A stretch of DNA of 5,075 nt from an uncultured Ruminococcus sp. (GTDB lineage: Bacteria > Bacillota > Clostridia > Oscillospirales > Ruminococcaceae), in assembly GCA_947174085.1 (NCBI GenBank), contig CAMWHN010000172.1:1-5075 (forward strand), written 5' to 3'. This document shows, piece after piece, positions 1 to 5,075 of the stretch (positions are counted from its first letter, which is position 1; every line of letters starts with the position of its first letter). The translations under genes were made by a program, and so were the position numbers. The notes beneath the pieces are model-generated. The model did not search any database. It was not told where the DNA came from and saw only the letters and a program-made list of their open reading frames with translations.

Positions 1-11
1 TCTTTAAACAA
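1..11 (-). CDS. Possible 5' end of a further downstream gene (TTG start, rest outside window)
   Basis: Only the first few bases would be inside the window: a TTG at 11-9 followed by TTT AAA (Met-Phe-Lys if TTG initiates). The support is the perfect AAGGAGG at 20-26, which lies 8 bases before this TTG, an ideal distance. No ATG occurs at a suitable distance inside the window. The gene would begin 20 bases after the stop of the U32 gene, so it would be the next member of the same operon. Its product cannot be judged from three codons. An alternative is that the true start is a different codon just beyond the window edge. Confidence 0.4.
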
Positions 12-19
12 AATAATAT

Positions 20-26
20 CCTCCTT
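20..26 (-). promoter_or_regulatory. Strong Shine-Dalgarno site AAGGAGG
   Basis: On the minus strand the bases read AAGGAGG, a full match to the anti-Shine-Dalgarno end of 16S rRNA. It lies just after the stop codon of the U32 gene (32-34), so it cannot serve that gene and points to a following gene. It is the best ribosome binding site in the window. Confidence 0.7.
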
Positions 27-31
27 ATTAT

Positions 32-1285
32 TTATTTTATTTCTGATTCTTCTGGAATTTTATTTTTAACAGGCAGTCTAATAATACTATTTTTAGGAAA
101 TTCTATTTCACATGGAAAAGAAAATTTCATCATGGCATGATTGACAGTCTGAATTTCTTCTCCGTCCGCATTATAAATTTTATCTACTTGCAATACAACA
201 GGCTTTTGGCAAGGTGCTAGAATTTCAATACAATCTCCCGCAAAAAATCTATTTCTTTGCGTTGCATAAACGATACCATTTTCGCAATAATCTACAATTC
301 CCACAACATCACAGGAACTAATATAACCACTATTTTCATAATACTGACATGCGTTTGGGTGTCCAAAGAAAAAACCTGTGCAATATCTTCTGTGACTGAC
401 TTTAAATACTTCATCATGAATCCATTTAGGCAACTGATAATTATACGGATTTTGCAGATAATAATCCATTGCCATGCGATACGCATTTGTAATCACAGAA
501 ACATAATAAGCTGATTTTGCTCTGCCTTCAATTTTAAACGAAGTCACACCCGCTTCAGCAAGTTTATCTAAATGGTCTATCATACACATATCCCTTGCAT
601 TTAAAATATAAGTTCCCTCTGGAGCTTCTTCTATTTGCATAGGTAATTCCGGACGTTTTTCTTCTGTAAGATAATACTTCCAGCGACAAGGTTGCGCACA
701 TGCACCACGGTTGGCATCTCTATCTGTGAAATAAGCAGATAACAAACATCGTCCAGAAAATGACACACACATAGCACCATGTACAAATACTTCTATTTCT
801 AAATCTTCTGGAATATTCTTTTTAATTTCTGCGATTTCCTTTAGAGATAATTCTCTTGCCAGTACAACACGTCTTGCACCCATTTCATATAAGGCATTCG
901 CTGTTGCATAATTCACAATTCCAGTTTGTGTTGACATATGAATTGTCATTTGTGGCGCAAGTTTTCTAACTGCCTGAAATACGCCTAAATCTGCAATAAT
1001 TAACGCATCTACACCGGCATTCACAGCATTGGAAATAAATTCAGGTAATAAAGCAAGTTCCTGATTTCTAGGCAATGTATTCACAGTTAGATATACTTTT
1101 ACATTTTTTGCATGAGCAAGTTTGACAGCTTCACAAAGCGTTTCAGTATCAAAATTCGGCGCACCTGCACGCATACCGAACATAGTTCCGCCCAAATACA
1201 CAGCATCAGCTCCAAAATCTAATGCTGATACTAATCTTTCTTTATCGCCGGCAGGGGCAAGAATTTCTGTATATTGATTTAACAT
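32..1285 (-). CDS. trhP: U32-family protein, probable tRNA 5-hydroxyuridine modification protein TrhP
   Basis: This 417-residue protein belongs to the family historically called peptidase U32. Characterised members (TrhP, RlhA, UbiU/UbiV) are Fe-S proteins used in hydroxylation of RNA or ubiquinone precursors; TrhP makes 5-hydroxyuridine at the wobble position of tRNA with prephenate as the oxygen-related cofactor. The N-terminus (EILAPAGD, residues 7-14, then GADAVYLGG at 25-33) starts the TIM-barrel. The U32 signature EVFVHGAMCVSFSGRC spans 165-180. Cysteines 173, 180, 196, 200 and 233 are candidates for the Fe-S ligands. SFKIEGR at 249-255 is also typical, and a C-terminal beta domain follows from about 320. 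Its ATG overlaps the mltG stop by one base (TAATG), with AGAGGG at 1295-1300 as ribosome binding site. Length and the adjacent mltG resemble B. subtilis YrrO/TrhP2. The family call is very sure; the exact substrate (tRNA versus other RNA) is inferred. Confidence 0.9.
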   Translation of the reverse strand: MLNQYTEILAPAGDKERLVSALDFGADAVYLGGTMFGMRAGAPNFDTETLCEAVKLAHAKNVKVYLTVNTLPRNQELALLPEFISNAVNAGVDALIIADLGVFQAVRKLAPQMTIHMSTQTGIVNYATANALYEMGARRVVLARELSLKEIAEIKKNIPEDLEIEVFVHGAMCVSFSGRCLLSAYFTDRDANRGACAQPCRWKYYLTEEKRPELPMQIEEAPEGTYILNARDMCMIDHLDKLAEAGVTSFKIEGRAKSAYYVSVITNAYRMAMDYYLQNPYNYQLPKWIHDEVFKVSHRRYCTGFFFGHPNACQYYENSGYISSCDVVGIVDYCENGIVYATQRNRFFAGDCIEILAPCQKPVVLQVDKIYNADGEEIQTVNHAMMKFSFPCEIEFPKNSIIRLPVKNKIPEESEIK

Positions 1286-2529
1286 TATTCTTCACCCTCT
1301 GCTGCTGCGAGAGCGTCCGCCTCGGCTTGTTGTTGTCTTACCATTTCAATATTTGCATTATGTTCTTCTAACGTTCTTGCAAAATAAGTAACACCGGTAT
1401 CAATATTCGCATAGAAATAGAAATAATCTGTTTCGCTTGGATATAAAACTGCTCGAATTGCAGCGATACCGGGGTTGCCGATTGCACCGGCAGGAAGTCC
1501 GACACAAATATAAGTGTCATATGCGTCATAAATTTGCTGATTCTCTAATTCTATATTAGGCTTAATAACTTGCGTGACATATTTAGAAGTCGGGTCTGAT
1601 TGTAATTTACCACCGCCGAAATTTTCAGGATATTTCAAACGATTCCAGAATACAGATGCAATATCCGGCATTTCTGCTTCATTAGCGGCTTCTGCCTGTA
1701 CCATAGACGCAAGTGTAATTACTTCATCAAGTGTTGTGCCAAGTTCATTAATTCTAGCATAATCTTCATCTGTAATTTTCAAATCAAAATTCATATAAAT
1801 TTTTCTGCATACGGCTTCAGGCTCCATTTCTTCATAGAACGTGTAAGTATCTGGGAAGAAATAACCCTCCATAGCATAAAATTTTAATCTGCTTGTAGAT
1901 TCCGGCAAATAATTTTCAAATTCATAGCCAAAACCGCCTGTGTTAAAATAATACAAAAATCTATCTGCATTACAAATATTATTTGCTTCTAATTTTTGAG
2001 CGGCATCATATAAGCTAATTCCCTCTGGAAACATAACATCAACAACTGACTGTTCTTCTACGACATCAGGACTTTTTTTCAATTCATCAATCAATGTTTC
2101 ATAAGCCATAGAAGCACTAATTTCATGATTACCAGCAACATAACTTGCATCAGCTTTACTCAAACGAGAGAAATAAATAAATGCTTTTGGAATTTTAATA
2201 ATACCATCTTCATATAAATTTTCTGCAATTTCGGCAGTTGTCGCACCCTCTGGAATCGTAAATAATACTAATTTTTGTGAGCCATTAATGCCTAACATAT
2301 CTTTTCCAATTTCAATAATACCAATTGCCAAAGAAATTGAAATTACAAATACTAGAGTCAGCATAATTAAAACACCATAAATTCTCACACTTCTATGTTT
2401 TCTTTTCTTTTTTTTCTTCTTTGACTTCTTGCTACCAGAATTATTATTACTAGAAGTCCGTCTCGGTTCTGTTTGCACAGGTTGGTCAATATCAATTTCA
2501 CCAAGTGCATTTTCAGATTTGGAAATCAT
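1285..2529 (-). CDS. mltG: Endolytic murein transglycosylase MltG (YceG-like)
   Basis: MltG is a membrane-anchored lytic transglycosylase that cuts nascent glycan strands and is thought to end their elongation outside the membrane. The 414-residue protein has a cytoplasmic N-terminal tail of about 48 residues ending in a lysine/arginine-rich stretch (34-46). One transmembrane helix (about 50-75) follows, then a LysM-like segment (TIPEGATTAEIAENL, 91-105) and the YceG catalytic domain. Typical blocks are EGYFFPDTY (221-229), LASMVQAEA (273-281), IASVFWNRL (290-298), LQSDPTSKY (309-317) and GLPAGAIGNPG (344-354). Glu280 aligns with the catalytic Glu218 of E. coli MltG; the preceding Glu of the usual EKE motif is Gln278 here. 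The C-terminal tail is Gln/Ala/Glu-rich. The ATG overlaps the stop of the preceding cyclo-ligase gene (ATGA). AGAGGGG at 2543-2549 is a rather distant ribosome binding site (13 bases), so coupling probably matters. No break or frameshift is seen. Confidence 0.96.
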   Translation of the reverse strand: MISKSENALGEIDIDQPVQTEPRRTSSNNNSGSKKSKKKKKKRKHRSVRIYGVLIMLTLVFVISISLAIGIIEIGKDMLGINGSQKLVLFTIPEGATTAEIAENLYEDGIIKIPKAFIYFSRLSKADASYVAGNHEISASMAYETLIDELKKSPDVVEEQSVVDVMFPEGISLYDAAQKLEANNICNADRFLYYFNTGGFGYEFENYLPESTSRLKFYAMEGYFFPDTYTFYEEMEPEAVCRKIYMNFDLKITDEDYARINELGTTLDEVITLASMVQAEAANEAEMPDIASVFWNRLKYPENFGGGKLQSDPTSKYVTQVIKPNIELENQQIYDAYDTYICVGLPAGAIGNPGIAAIRAVLYPSETDYFYFYANIDTGVTYFARTLEEHNANIEMVRQQQAEADALAAAEGEE

Positions 2530-3116
2530 ATCAAATCGCTTTCCCCTCTATTAAATTCAGTTATTATCCTATCTACATAACAATCATGTAATTCACACGG
2601 CAGATTCTGCACCAGCATTTTATCATAGCAAACACCTATTTTATGCAATTCGGGATATTTTTGCAAAAATCTATCATAATAACCGCCACCACGTCCGAGT
2701 CGTTGTCCTTGCCTTGTGAAAGCAAGTGCCGGAACTAGAATCACACTTTTACTTGTTAATTCTGCCGGATTATTTTTAATAGGCTCAGGAATGCCGAATG
2801 CGCCGGCTTTTATTTCTTCTGCACTTAAATTTTTAATTTCATAAAACTGCATTATGCCATTTTGATTTACATCACATTTTGGCAATGCAATTTTTTTATT
2901 TTGTTTCAGCATTTCAGAAATAAATTCCTGTGTAGCTGGTTCTTCGGGCATGGCATAATAGCATAAAATTATGTCAGCTTGTTGTATCCATATATTCACA
3001 CATAAATTTTTAAAAATTTCAATATCAGCGTTTTTTTTCATTAATTTATCCTGTGTTTTCAAAAATTCCCGCATATGCTTGCGAAATATATTTTTTTGTT
3101 CTGAAATATTTAGCAT
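2526..3116 (-). CDS. 5-formyltetrahydrofolate cyclo-ligase (MTHFS family)
   Basis: The enzyme uses ATP to convert 5-formyltetrahydrofolate to 5,10-methenyltetrahydrofolate in the cytoplasm, returning a storage or inhibitory folate to the one-carbon pool. The 196 residues match the usual family size. Visible motifs are the basic N-terminal helix (FRKHMREFL, 11-19), YAMPEEPAT (54-62), LVPALAF (127-133), the phosphate-binding signature GRGGGYYDRFL (141-151) and the C-terminal DRIITE (182-187). The gene starts 6 bases after the DJ-1 gene stop. Its only Shine-Dalgarno-like sequence is a poor GGAAC at 3128-3132, 11 bases away, so translation probably depends on ribosomes arriving from upstream. The start at 3116 is preferred because the later Met15 would remove the conserved basic N-terminal helix. 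The stop overlaps the mltG start by 4 bases. With thyX nearby it forms a small folate theme. The family is also known as FAU1/YgfA. The call is confident. Confidence 0.95.
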   Translation of the reverse strand: MLNISEQKNIFRKHMREFLKTQDKLMKKNADIEIFKNLCVNIWIQQADIILCYYAMPEEPATQEFISEMLKQNKKIALPKCDVNQNGIMQFYEIKNLSAEEIKAGAFGIPEPIKNNPAELTSKSVILVPALAFTRQGQRLGRGGGYYDRFLQKYPELHKIGVCYDKMLVQNLPCELHDCYVDRIITEFNRGESDLI

Positions 3117-3122
3117 AATAAT

Positions 3123-3671
3123 TTAATGTTCCGGATAGCAAATACTAGCTTTAATTTTCAAAGCTTTTTCAGGACTTGTCAAAACTTCTGCTAATTTCAA
3201 GCCAAATGGTACAGCTACACCTGCACCTTGTGCTGTGATAATATTATCAGTCTGCACAACAGAATTTTCAGAAATTATTGCCCCTGCAAGTTCTGCTTCA
3301 AATCCTGGATAAGCAATTGCCTGTTTGCCATTTAATAAATTTTTATGTCCTAAAATAGACGGTGCGGCACAGATTGCACCGATATAAATTTTACGTTCTG
3401 CACAGAAATCAATAACAGTCTGTACAGTTTCAGATTTTTCTAAATTCAACGTCCCCGGCATACCTCCCGGAAGTACAATCATTTCTAAATCATTGCCGAG
3501 TACAATTTCAGATTCTGTTAAATCAGCTTGTACAGCAATCCCATGAGAACCCATGATTGATTTTCCGCCAATGCCTACAGTTTGCACCTGTTTGCCAGCA
3601 CGGCGCAAAATATCCACAGGTGCAAGAGCTTCAATTTCTTCAAAGCCGTTTGCTAAAAATACATAAATCAT
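3123..3671 (-). CDS. DJ-1/YajL/PfpI-superfamily protein
   Basis: This is a cytoplasmic DJ-1-type protein of 182 residues when started at 3671. That ATG is chosen because GAAAGGA lies at 3681-3687, 9 bases ahead, and because the family begins directly with the first beta strand (MIYVFLANGFEEIEA). The longer in-frame start at 3710 adds 13 residues unlike the family and has no ribosome binding site. Glu14 (GFEEIE) corresponds to Glu18 of human DJ-1. Cys101 in GAICAAPSIL is the nucleophile-elbow cysteine. PGGMPG (68-73) and AYPGFE (120-125) are also family hallmarks. The residue after the cysteine is Ala, not His as in PfpI-type proteases (CHG), so this is the DJ-1/YajL branch and probably not a protease. 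Reported roles of that branch (chaperone, glyoxalase or deglycase activity, oxidative stress) are disputed, so no specific substrate is claimed. It lies 6 bases upstream of the cyclo-ligase gene, in the same operon. Confidence 0.93.
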   Translation of the reverse strand: MIYVFLANGFEEIEALAPVDILRRAGKQVQTVGIGGKSIMGSHGIAVQADLTESEIVLGNDLEMIVLPGGMPGTLNLEKSETVQTVIDFCAERKIYIGAICAAPSILGHKNLLNGKQAIAYPGFEAELAGAIISENSVVQTDNIITAQGAGVAVPFGLKLAEVLTSPEKALKIKASICYPEH

Positions 3672-3753
3672 AATATTAATTCCTTTCGGGTTTAAATTTA
3701 GCATATCCATTTAAAAATATAATATGCTATTAAAAATTTTCCAGTTTCTAAAA
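3672..3753 (-). promoter_or_regulatory. thyX/DJ-1 intergenic region with inverted repeat and weak promoter candidate
   Basis: This 82-base, very AT-rich gap contains a perfect 8-base inverted repeat, TAGCATAT at 3699-3706 and ATATGCTA at 3722-3729, with 15 bases between and centres 23 bp apart. No T-run follows on the minus strand, so it is not a standard terminator. Minus-strand TGC-TAAATT (-10 at 3695-3700) could be an extended -10 for the DJ-1 gene. Its -35 (ATTATA, 3718-3723) matches consensus at only three of six positions, and the leader would be only about 17 bases. The gap could therefore hold a second promoter, an operator, a leader hairpin, or simply be read through from thyX. Confidence 0.3.
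3699..3729. repeat. Inverted repeat TAGCATAT-N15-ATATGCTA
   Basis: Both arms are exact (3699-3706 and 3722-3729). The spacing of about two helical turns would suit a dimeric DNA-binding protein; as RNA it would form an 8-bp stem with only two G-C pairs and a 15-base loop, 11 bases before the ribosome binding site of the DJ-1 gene. The right arm extends into a 12-base match with the thyX promoter (see findings). A chance origin in AT-rich DNA is possible. Confidence 0.4.
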
Positions 3754-4527
3754 TTAATTTAATTCTGCTTTTAAATTAGCATATTCCTGACGAACTGCCT
3801 GACAATTTCCACAAGTCATTTTGCCTTCAGGACATGCACCTGTACAACAAGCAGGTCCTGCATTTGCAAATAACTTTGGTGAAACTGGATAGACTTCTTT
3901 TACCATTGCTTTCGCAAGTTCTCTAATTTCCCATTGCGCACGGTTACAACATCTTAATCTAAAAAAATGCAATAATTCTCTTGTATTCATTGTCATGACC
4001 ATTTTTGTTTCACTCGCATTTGGCAATACAAATCTTGCATCTTCAATGGCTTTTTTTTCTGCCTTGTGTTTGGCTTCTTTTTCAGAAATTCCCTGTTCTA
4101 AAAAATCAGCATAATGTTTTTGTTCTAATATTTCTGCTAATTTCTGATAAGATTTCACGCAATTTTGCATTGTTTCCTGATATACCTGCAAAGCTTCCGG
4201 AATAGATTCAATTTCCGGCGGTGTGATATAAATAAAATTTTTTAATTTCACATAACGCTGACTTTGCACAGAAAAGCTTGCTAGCCTATGTCTTGTAATT
4301 TGCGCCAACAAAGACCTTGAGACACCTTCAATTGCAAATGTAAAACTGGCATGTTCAATTGGACTTTCATGCCCAATTTTTCCCAACATTTCTACAAAAT
4401 TTTCTGCTTTCTCGTCACTCATGTCATTCATTAAATCCATTGCACCCGTCTGTGAATAACATAATTTTGCCGCTGCCGCAATAACTTTATCAGGCTGAAC
4501 CGTATGGGCAATTAATTTCACATTCAT
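3754..4527 (-). CDS. thyX: Flavin-dependent thymidylate synthase ThyX
   Basis: ThyX methylates dUMP to dTMP using methylenetetrahydrofolate as carbon donor and reduced FAD with NADPH as electron source; unlike ThyA it releases tetrahydrofolate, so no dihydrofolate reductase step is needed. The protein is 257 residues from the ATG at 4527. That start is preferred because AAGGGG at 4537-4542 lies 9 bases ahead, and because the earlier in-frame ATG at 4551 has no ribosome binding site and falls within a few bases of the predicted transcript start. The ThyX signature RHRX7S is clear (Arg79-His80-Arg81 to Ser89, then QRY 90-92). HESPIEHASFTF (53-64), ARFVLP (164-169) and the dUMP-binding region NTRELLHFFRLR (181-192) also fit. 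The tail holds a cysteine group (227, 228, 232, 239, 242) around a CPEGKMTCG block. A consensus promoter lies just upstream. The call is certain at family level. Confidence 0.98.
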   Translation of the reverse strand: MNVKLIAHTVQPDKVIAAAAKLCYSQTGAMDLMNDMSDEKAENFVEMLGKIGHESPIEHASFTFAIEGVSRSLLAQITRHRLASFSVQSQRYVKLKNFIYITPPEIESIPEALQVYQETMQNCVKSYQKLAEILEQKHYADFLEQGISEKEAKHKAEKKAIEDARFVLPNASETKMVMTMNTRELLHFFRLRCCNRAQWEIRELAKAMVKEVYPVSPKLFANAGPACCTGACPEGKMTCGNCQAVRQEYANLKAELN

Positions 4528-4536
4528 AATAAATAT

Positions 4537-4542
4537 CCCCTT
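4537..4542 (-). promoter_or_regulatory. thyX: Ribosome binding site deciding the thyX start
   Basis: AAGGGG on the minus strand lies 9 bases before the ATG at 4527 and downstream of the other in-frame ATG at 4551, so it can serve only the shorter form. Confidence 0.75.
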
Positions 4543-4563
4543 AATATTCATATATTCTTGTTT

Positions 4564-4592
4564 ATTATAGCATATTATTTTGATTTCGTCAA
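4564..4592 (-). promoter_or_regulatory. thyX: Sigma-A promoter for thyX
   Basis: Minus-strand TTGACG at 4587-4592 (-35, five of six consensus bases) is separated by exactly 17 bp from TATAAT at 4564-4569 (-10, perfect). The -10 is preceded by TGC, giving an extended -10. Transcription would begin near 4557, giving a leader of about 30 bases that contains the thyX ribosome binding site. This is the only near-consensus promoter I found in the window, and it may drive the whole block down to the left edge. The 12 bases around the -10 recur in the next intergenic gap. Confidence 0.85.
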
Positions 4593-4598
4593 TGGTTT

Positions 4599-4624
4599 AA
4601 AAAAAAAGAATATTACTAAATTCT
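4599..4624 (-). terminator. Weak Rho-independent terminator candidate after the helicase gene
   Basis: About 11 bases beyond the helicase stop, the minus strand reads AGAAT (4620-4624), an 8-base loop, ATTCT (4607-4611), and then a run of nine T (4599-4607). The T-run is good, but the stem is only 5 bp with a single G-C pair, so termination would be inefficient. Its position between the helicase stop and the thyX promoter is what a terminator would have. Confidence 0.35.
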
Positions 4625-4635
4625 AGCTTATTTTA

Positions 4636-5075
4636 TTAAATTTTTTTAATATTCCGATATCTAGCCATTAATTTTTTTGTTCCGACTTCATCAAATGCAA
4701 TTTCTAACAAGCAATCTCTGGCAATTGGCTTCGCACTCAAAACAGACCCGTCACCAAACACAGCATCACGAATACGTTCACCGACTTCAAATACTTGATT
4801 CACATTCCCAGCGGATAAATTTGCCTGTTTCACAAAATACATAGATTTTTTTTCTGTAAATTCTGTTTCCGTTGATTCTGAAAGCAAATAATTTTCAGAA
4901 TTAATATATTTTTTTGGAATTTCATCTAAAAATCTTGAAATCGCATTATTTCGACAACTGCCAAAAATCAAACGTTTTTTTGCATGTAATAAATATAAAT
5001 ATTTTTTTGCTCTCGTAATTGTCACATAAGCTAACCGGCGTTCTTCTTCCAGTTCAGAGTTTTCAAGTACCCTCC
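4636..5075 (-). CDS. pcrA: UvrD/PcrA-type ATP-dependent DNA helicase, C-terminal part only
   Basis: The reading frame is open to the right edge (first whole codon 5071-5073), leaving 145 residues of the C-terminus of a superfamily 1A helicase. These enzymes unwind DNA 3' to 5' in repair, plasmid replication and clearing of stalled RNA polymerase. Helicase motif VI is complete: EEERRLAYVTITRAK at residues 9-23, with the ATP-contacting arginine expected at Arg21. SRFLDEIP (about 46-53) is the usual following block. A variable linker comes next, and residues about 95-143 (FEVGERIRDAVFGDGSV to the RYRNI end) form the Tudor-like domain that in PcrA/UvrD binds RNA polymerase. The GTG at 5025 falls inside motif VI and is therefore not a start. 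PcrA is preferred over UvrD or Rep for a Firmicute, but motifs I to V are outside the window. Confidence 0.9.
   Translation of the reverse strand, partial: RVLENSELEEERRLAYVTITRAKKYLYLLHAKKRLIFGSCRNNAISRFLDEIPKKYINSENYLLSESTETEFTEKKSMYFVKQANLSAGNVNQVFEVGERIRDAVFGDGSVLSAKPIARDCLLEIAFDEVGTKKLMARYRNIKKI

Noticed and set aside
257..514. Open frame of 85 codons on the plus strand
   Set aside because: It lies opposite the U32 coding sequence, resembles no known protein family to me and has no convincing ribosome binding site; it is a by-product of the real gene's composition. The same applies to the plus-strand frames at 1574-1762 (within mltG) and 4005-4205 (within thyX), and to the minus-strand frame at 292-486.
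32..1285. Annotation as a collagenase-like peptidase
   Set aside because: The U32 name is historical. The conserved cysteines and the characterised relatives point to Fe-S-dependent hydroxylation of RNA or quinone precursors, and I see no established protease catalytic site.
3123..3671. Annotation as an intracellular PfpI protease
   Set aside because: The residue after the elbow cysteine is Ala rather than the His of PfpI-type proteases, and the N-terminal GFEEIE fits the DJ-1/YajL branch.
3711..3753. Terminator directly after thyX
   Set aside because: The AAAATTTT stretch has no room for a loop, and the 8-bp inverted repeat is not followed by a T-run on the transcribed strand, so I could not support a terminator here.
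4528..4557. Riboswitch or attenuator in the thyX leader
   Set aside because: The predicted leader is only about 30 bases and contains little beyond the ribosome binding site, too short for a folate riboswitch (THF class) or a T-box.
4636..5025. A separate small gene of 129 codons starting at a GTG at 5025
   Set aside because: The frame stays open upstream to the window edge, and the GTG falls within helicase motif VI (AYVTITRA), so it is an internal valine of a longer helicase.
1..5075. A novel defence, mobile or biosynthetic system
   Set aside because: Every reading frame of useful length belongs to a well-known housekeeping family. There are no direct repeat arrays, transposase remnants, attachment sites or composition breaks visible, so no new system is claimed.

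Overview
The window is a compact block of bacterial housekeeping genes, all read leftwards (minus strand). The DNA is clearly AT-rich, the protein families are of low-GC Firmicutes type, and the ribosome binding sites are purine-rich (AAGGAGG, AAGGGG, GAAAGGA). Together these suggest a low-GC Firmicute, probably a clostridium or Ruminococcus-like gut bacterium. The species is inferred from overall character only; no 16S or other marker gene is present.

In the direction of transcription (right to left) the layout is: (1) the last 145 codons of a UvrD/PcrA-type DNA helicase, 4636-5075, with its 5' part beyond the window; (2) a short gap with a weak T-tract terminator candidate and then a near-consensus sigma-A promoter (TTGACG, 17 bp, TGC-TATAAT); (3) thyX, the flavin-dependent thymidylate synthase; (4) an 82-base gap holding an inverted repeat; (5) a DJ-1/YajL-family gene; (6) a 5-formyltetrahydrofolate cyclo-ligase gene, 6 bases on; (7) mltG, overlapping the ligase gene by 4 bases (ATGA); (8) a U32-family gene, probably the tRNA hydroxylation factor trhP, overlapping mltG by 1 base (TAATG); (9) at the left edge, a perfect AAGGAGG ribosome binding site followed by a candidate TTG start, so another gene probably continues out of the window.

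Genes 5 to 8 look translationally coupled and are very probably one operon. thyX may be its first gene, or its own unit followed by a second promoter in the 82-base gap. Functionally the cluster combines folate one-carbon metabolism (ThyX and the cyclo-ligase), a small stress or cysteine-hydrolase-like protein (DJ-1), cell wall synthesis termination (MltG) and tRNA wobble-uridine modification (U32/TrhP). As I recall, mltG next to U32 genes also occurs in Bacillus subtilis (yrrL, yrrM, yrrN, yrrO), which helps assign the U32 protein.

I found no mobile element, CRISPR array, RNA gene, pseudogene or credible novel system. The observations most worth a second look are a 12-base sequence shared by the thyX promoter and the thyX/DJ-1 gap, two N-termini that should be shortened, the Cys-rich tail of ThyX, the lysine-rich cytoplasmic tail of MltG, and the gene start at the left edge.
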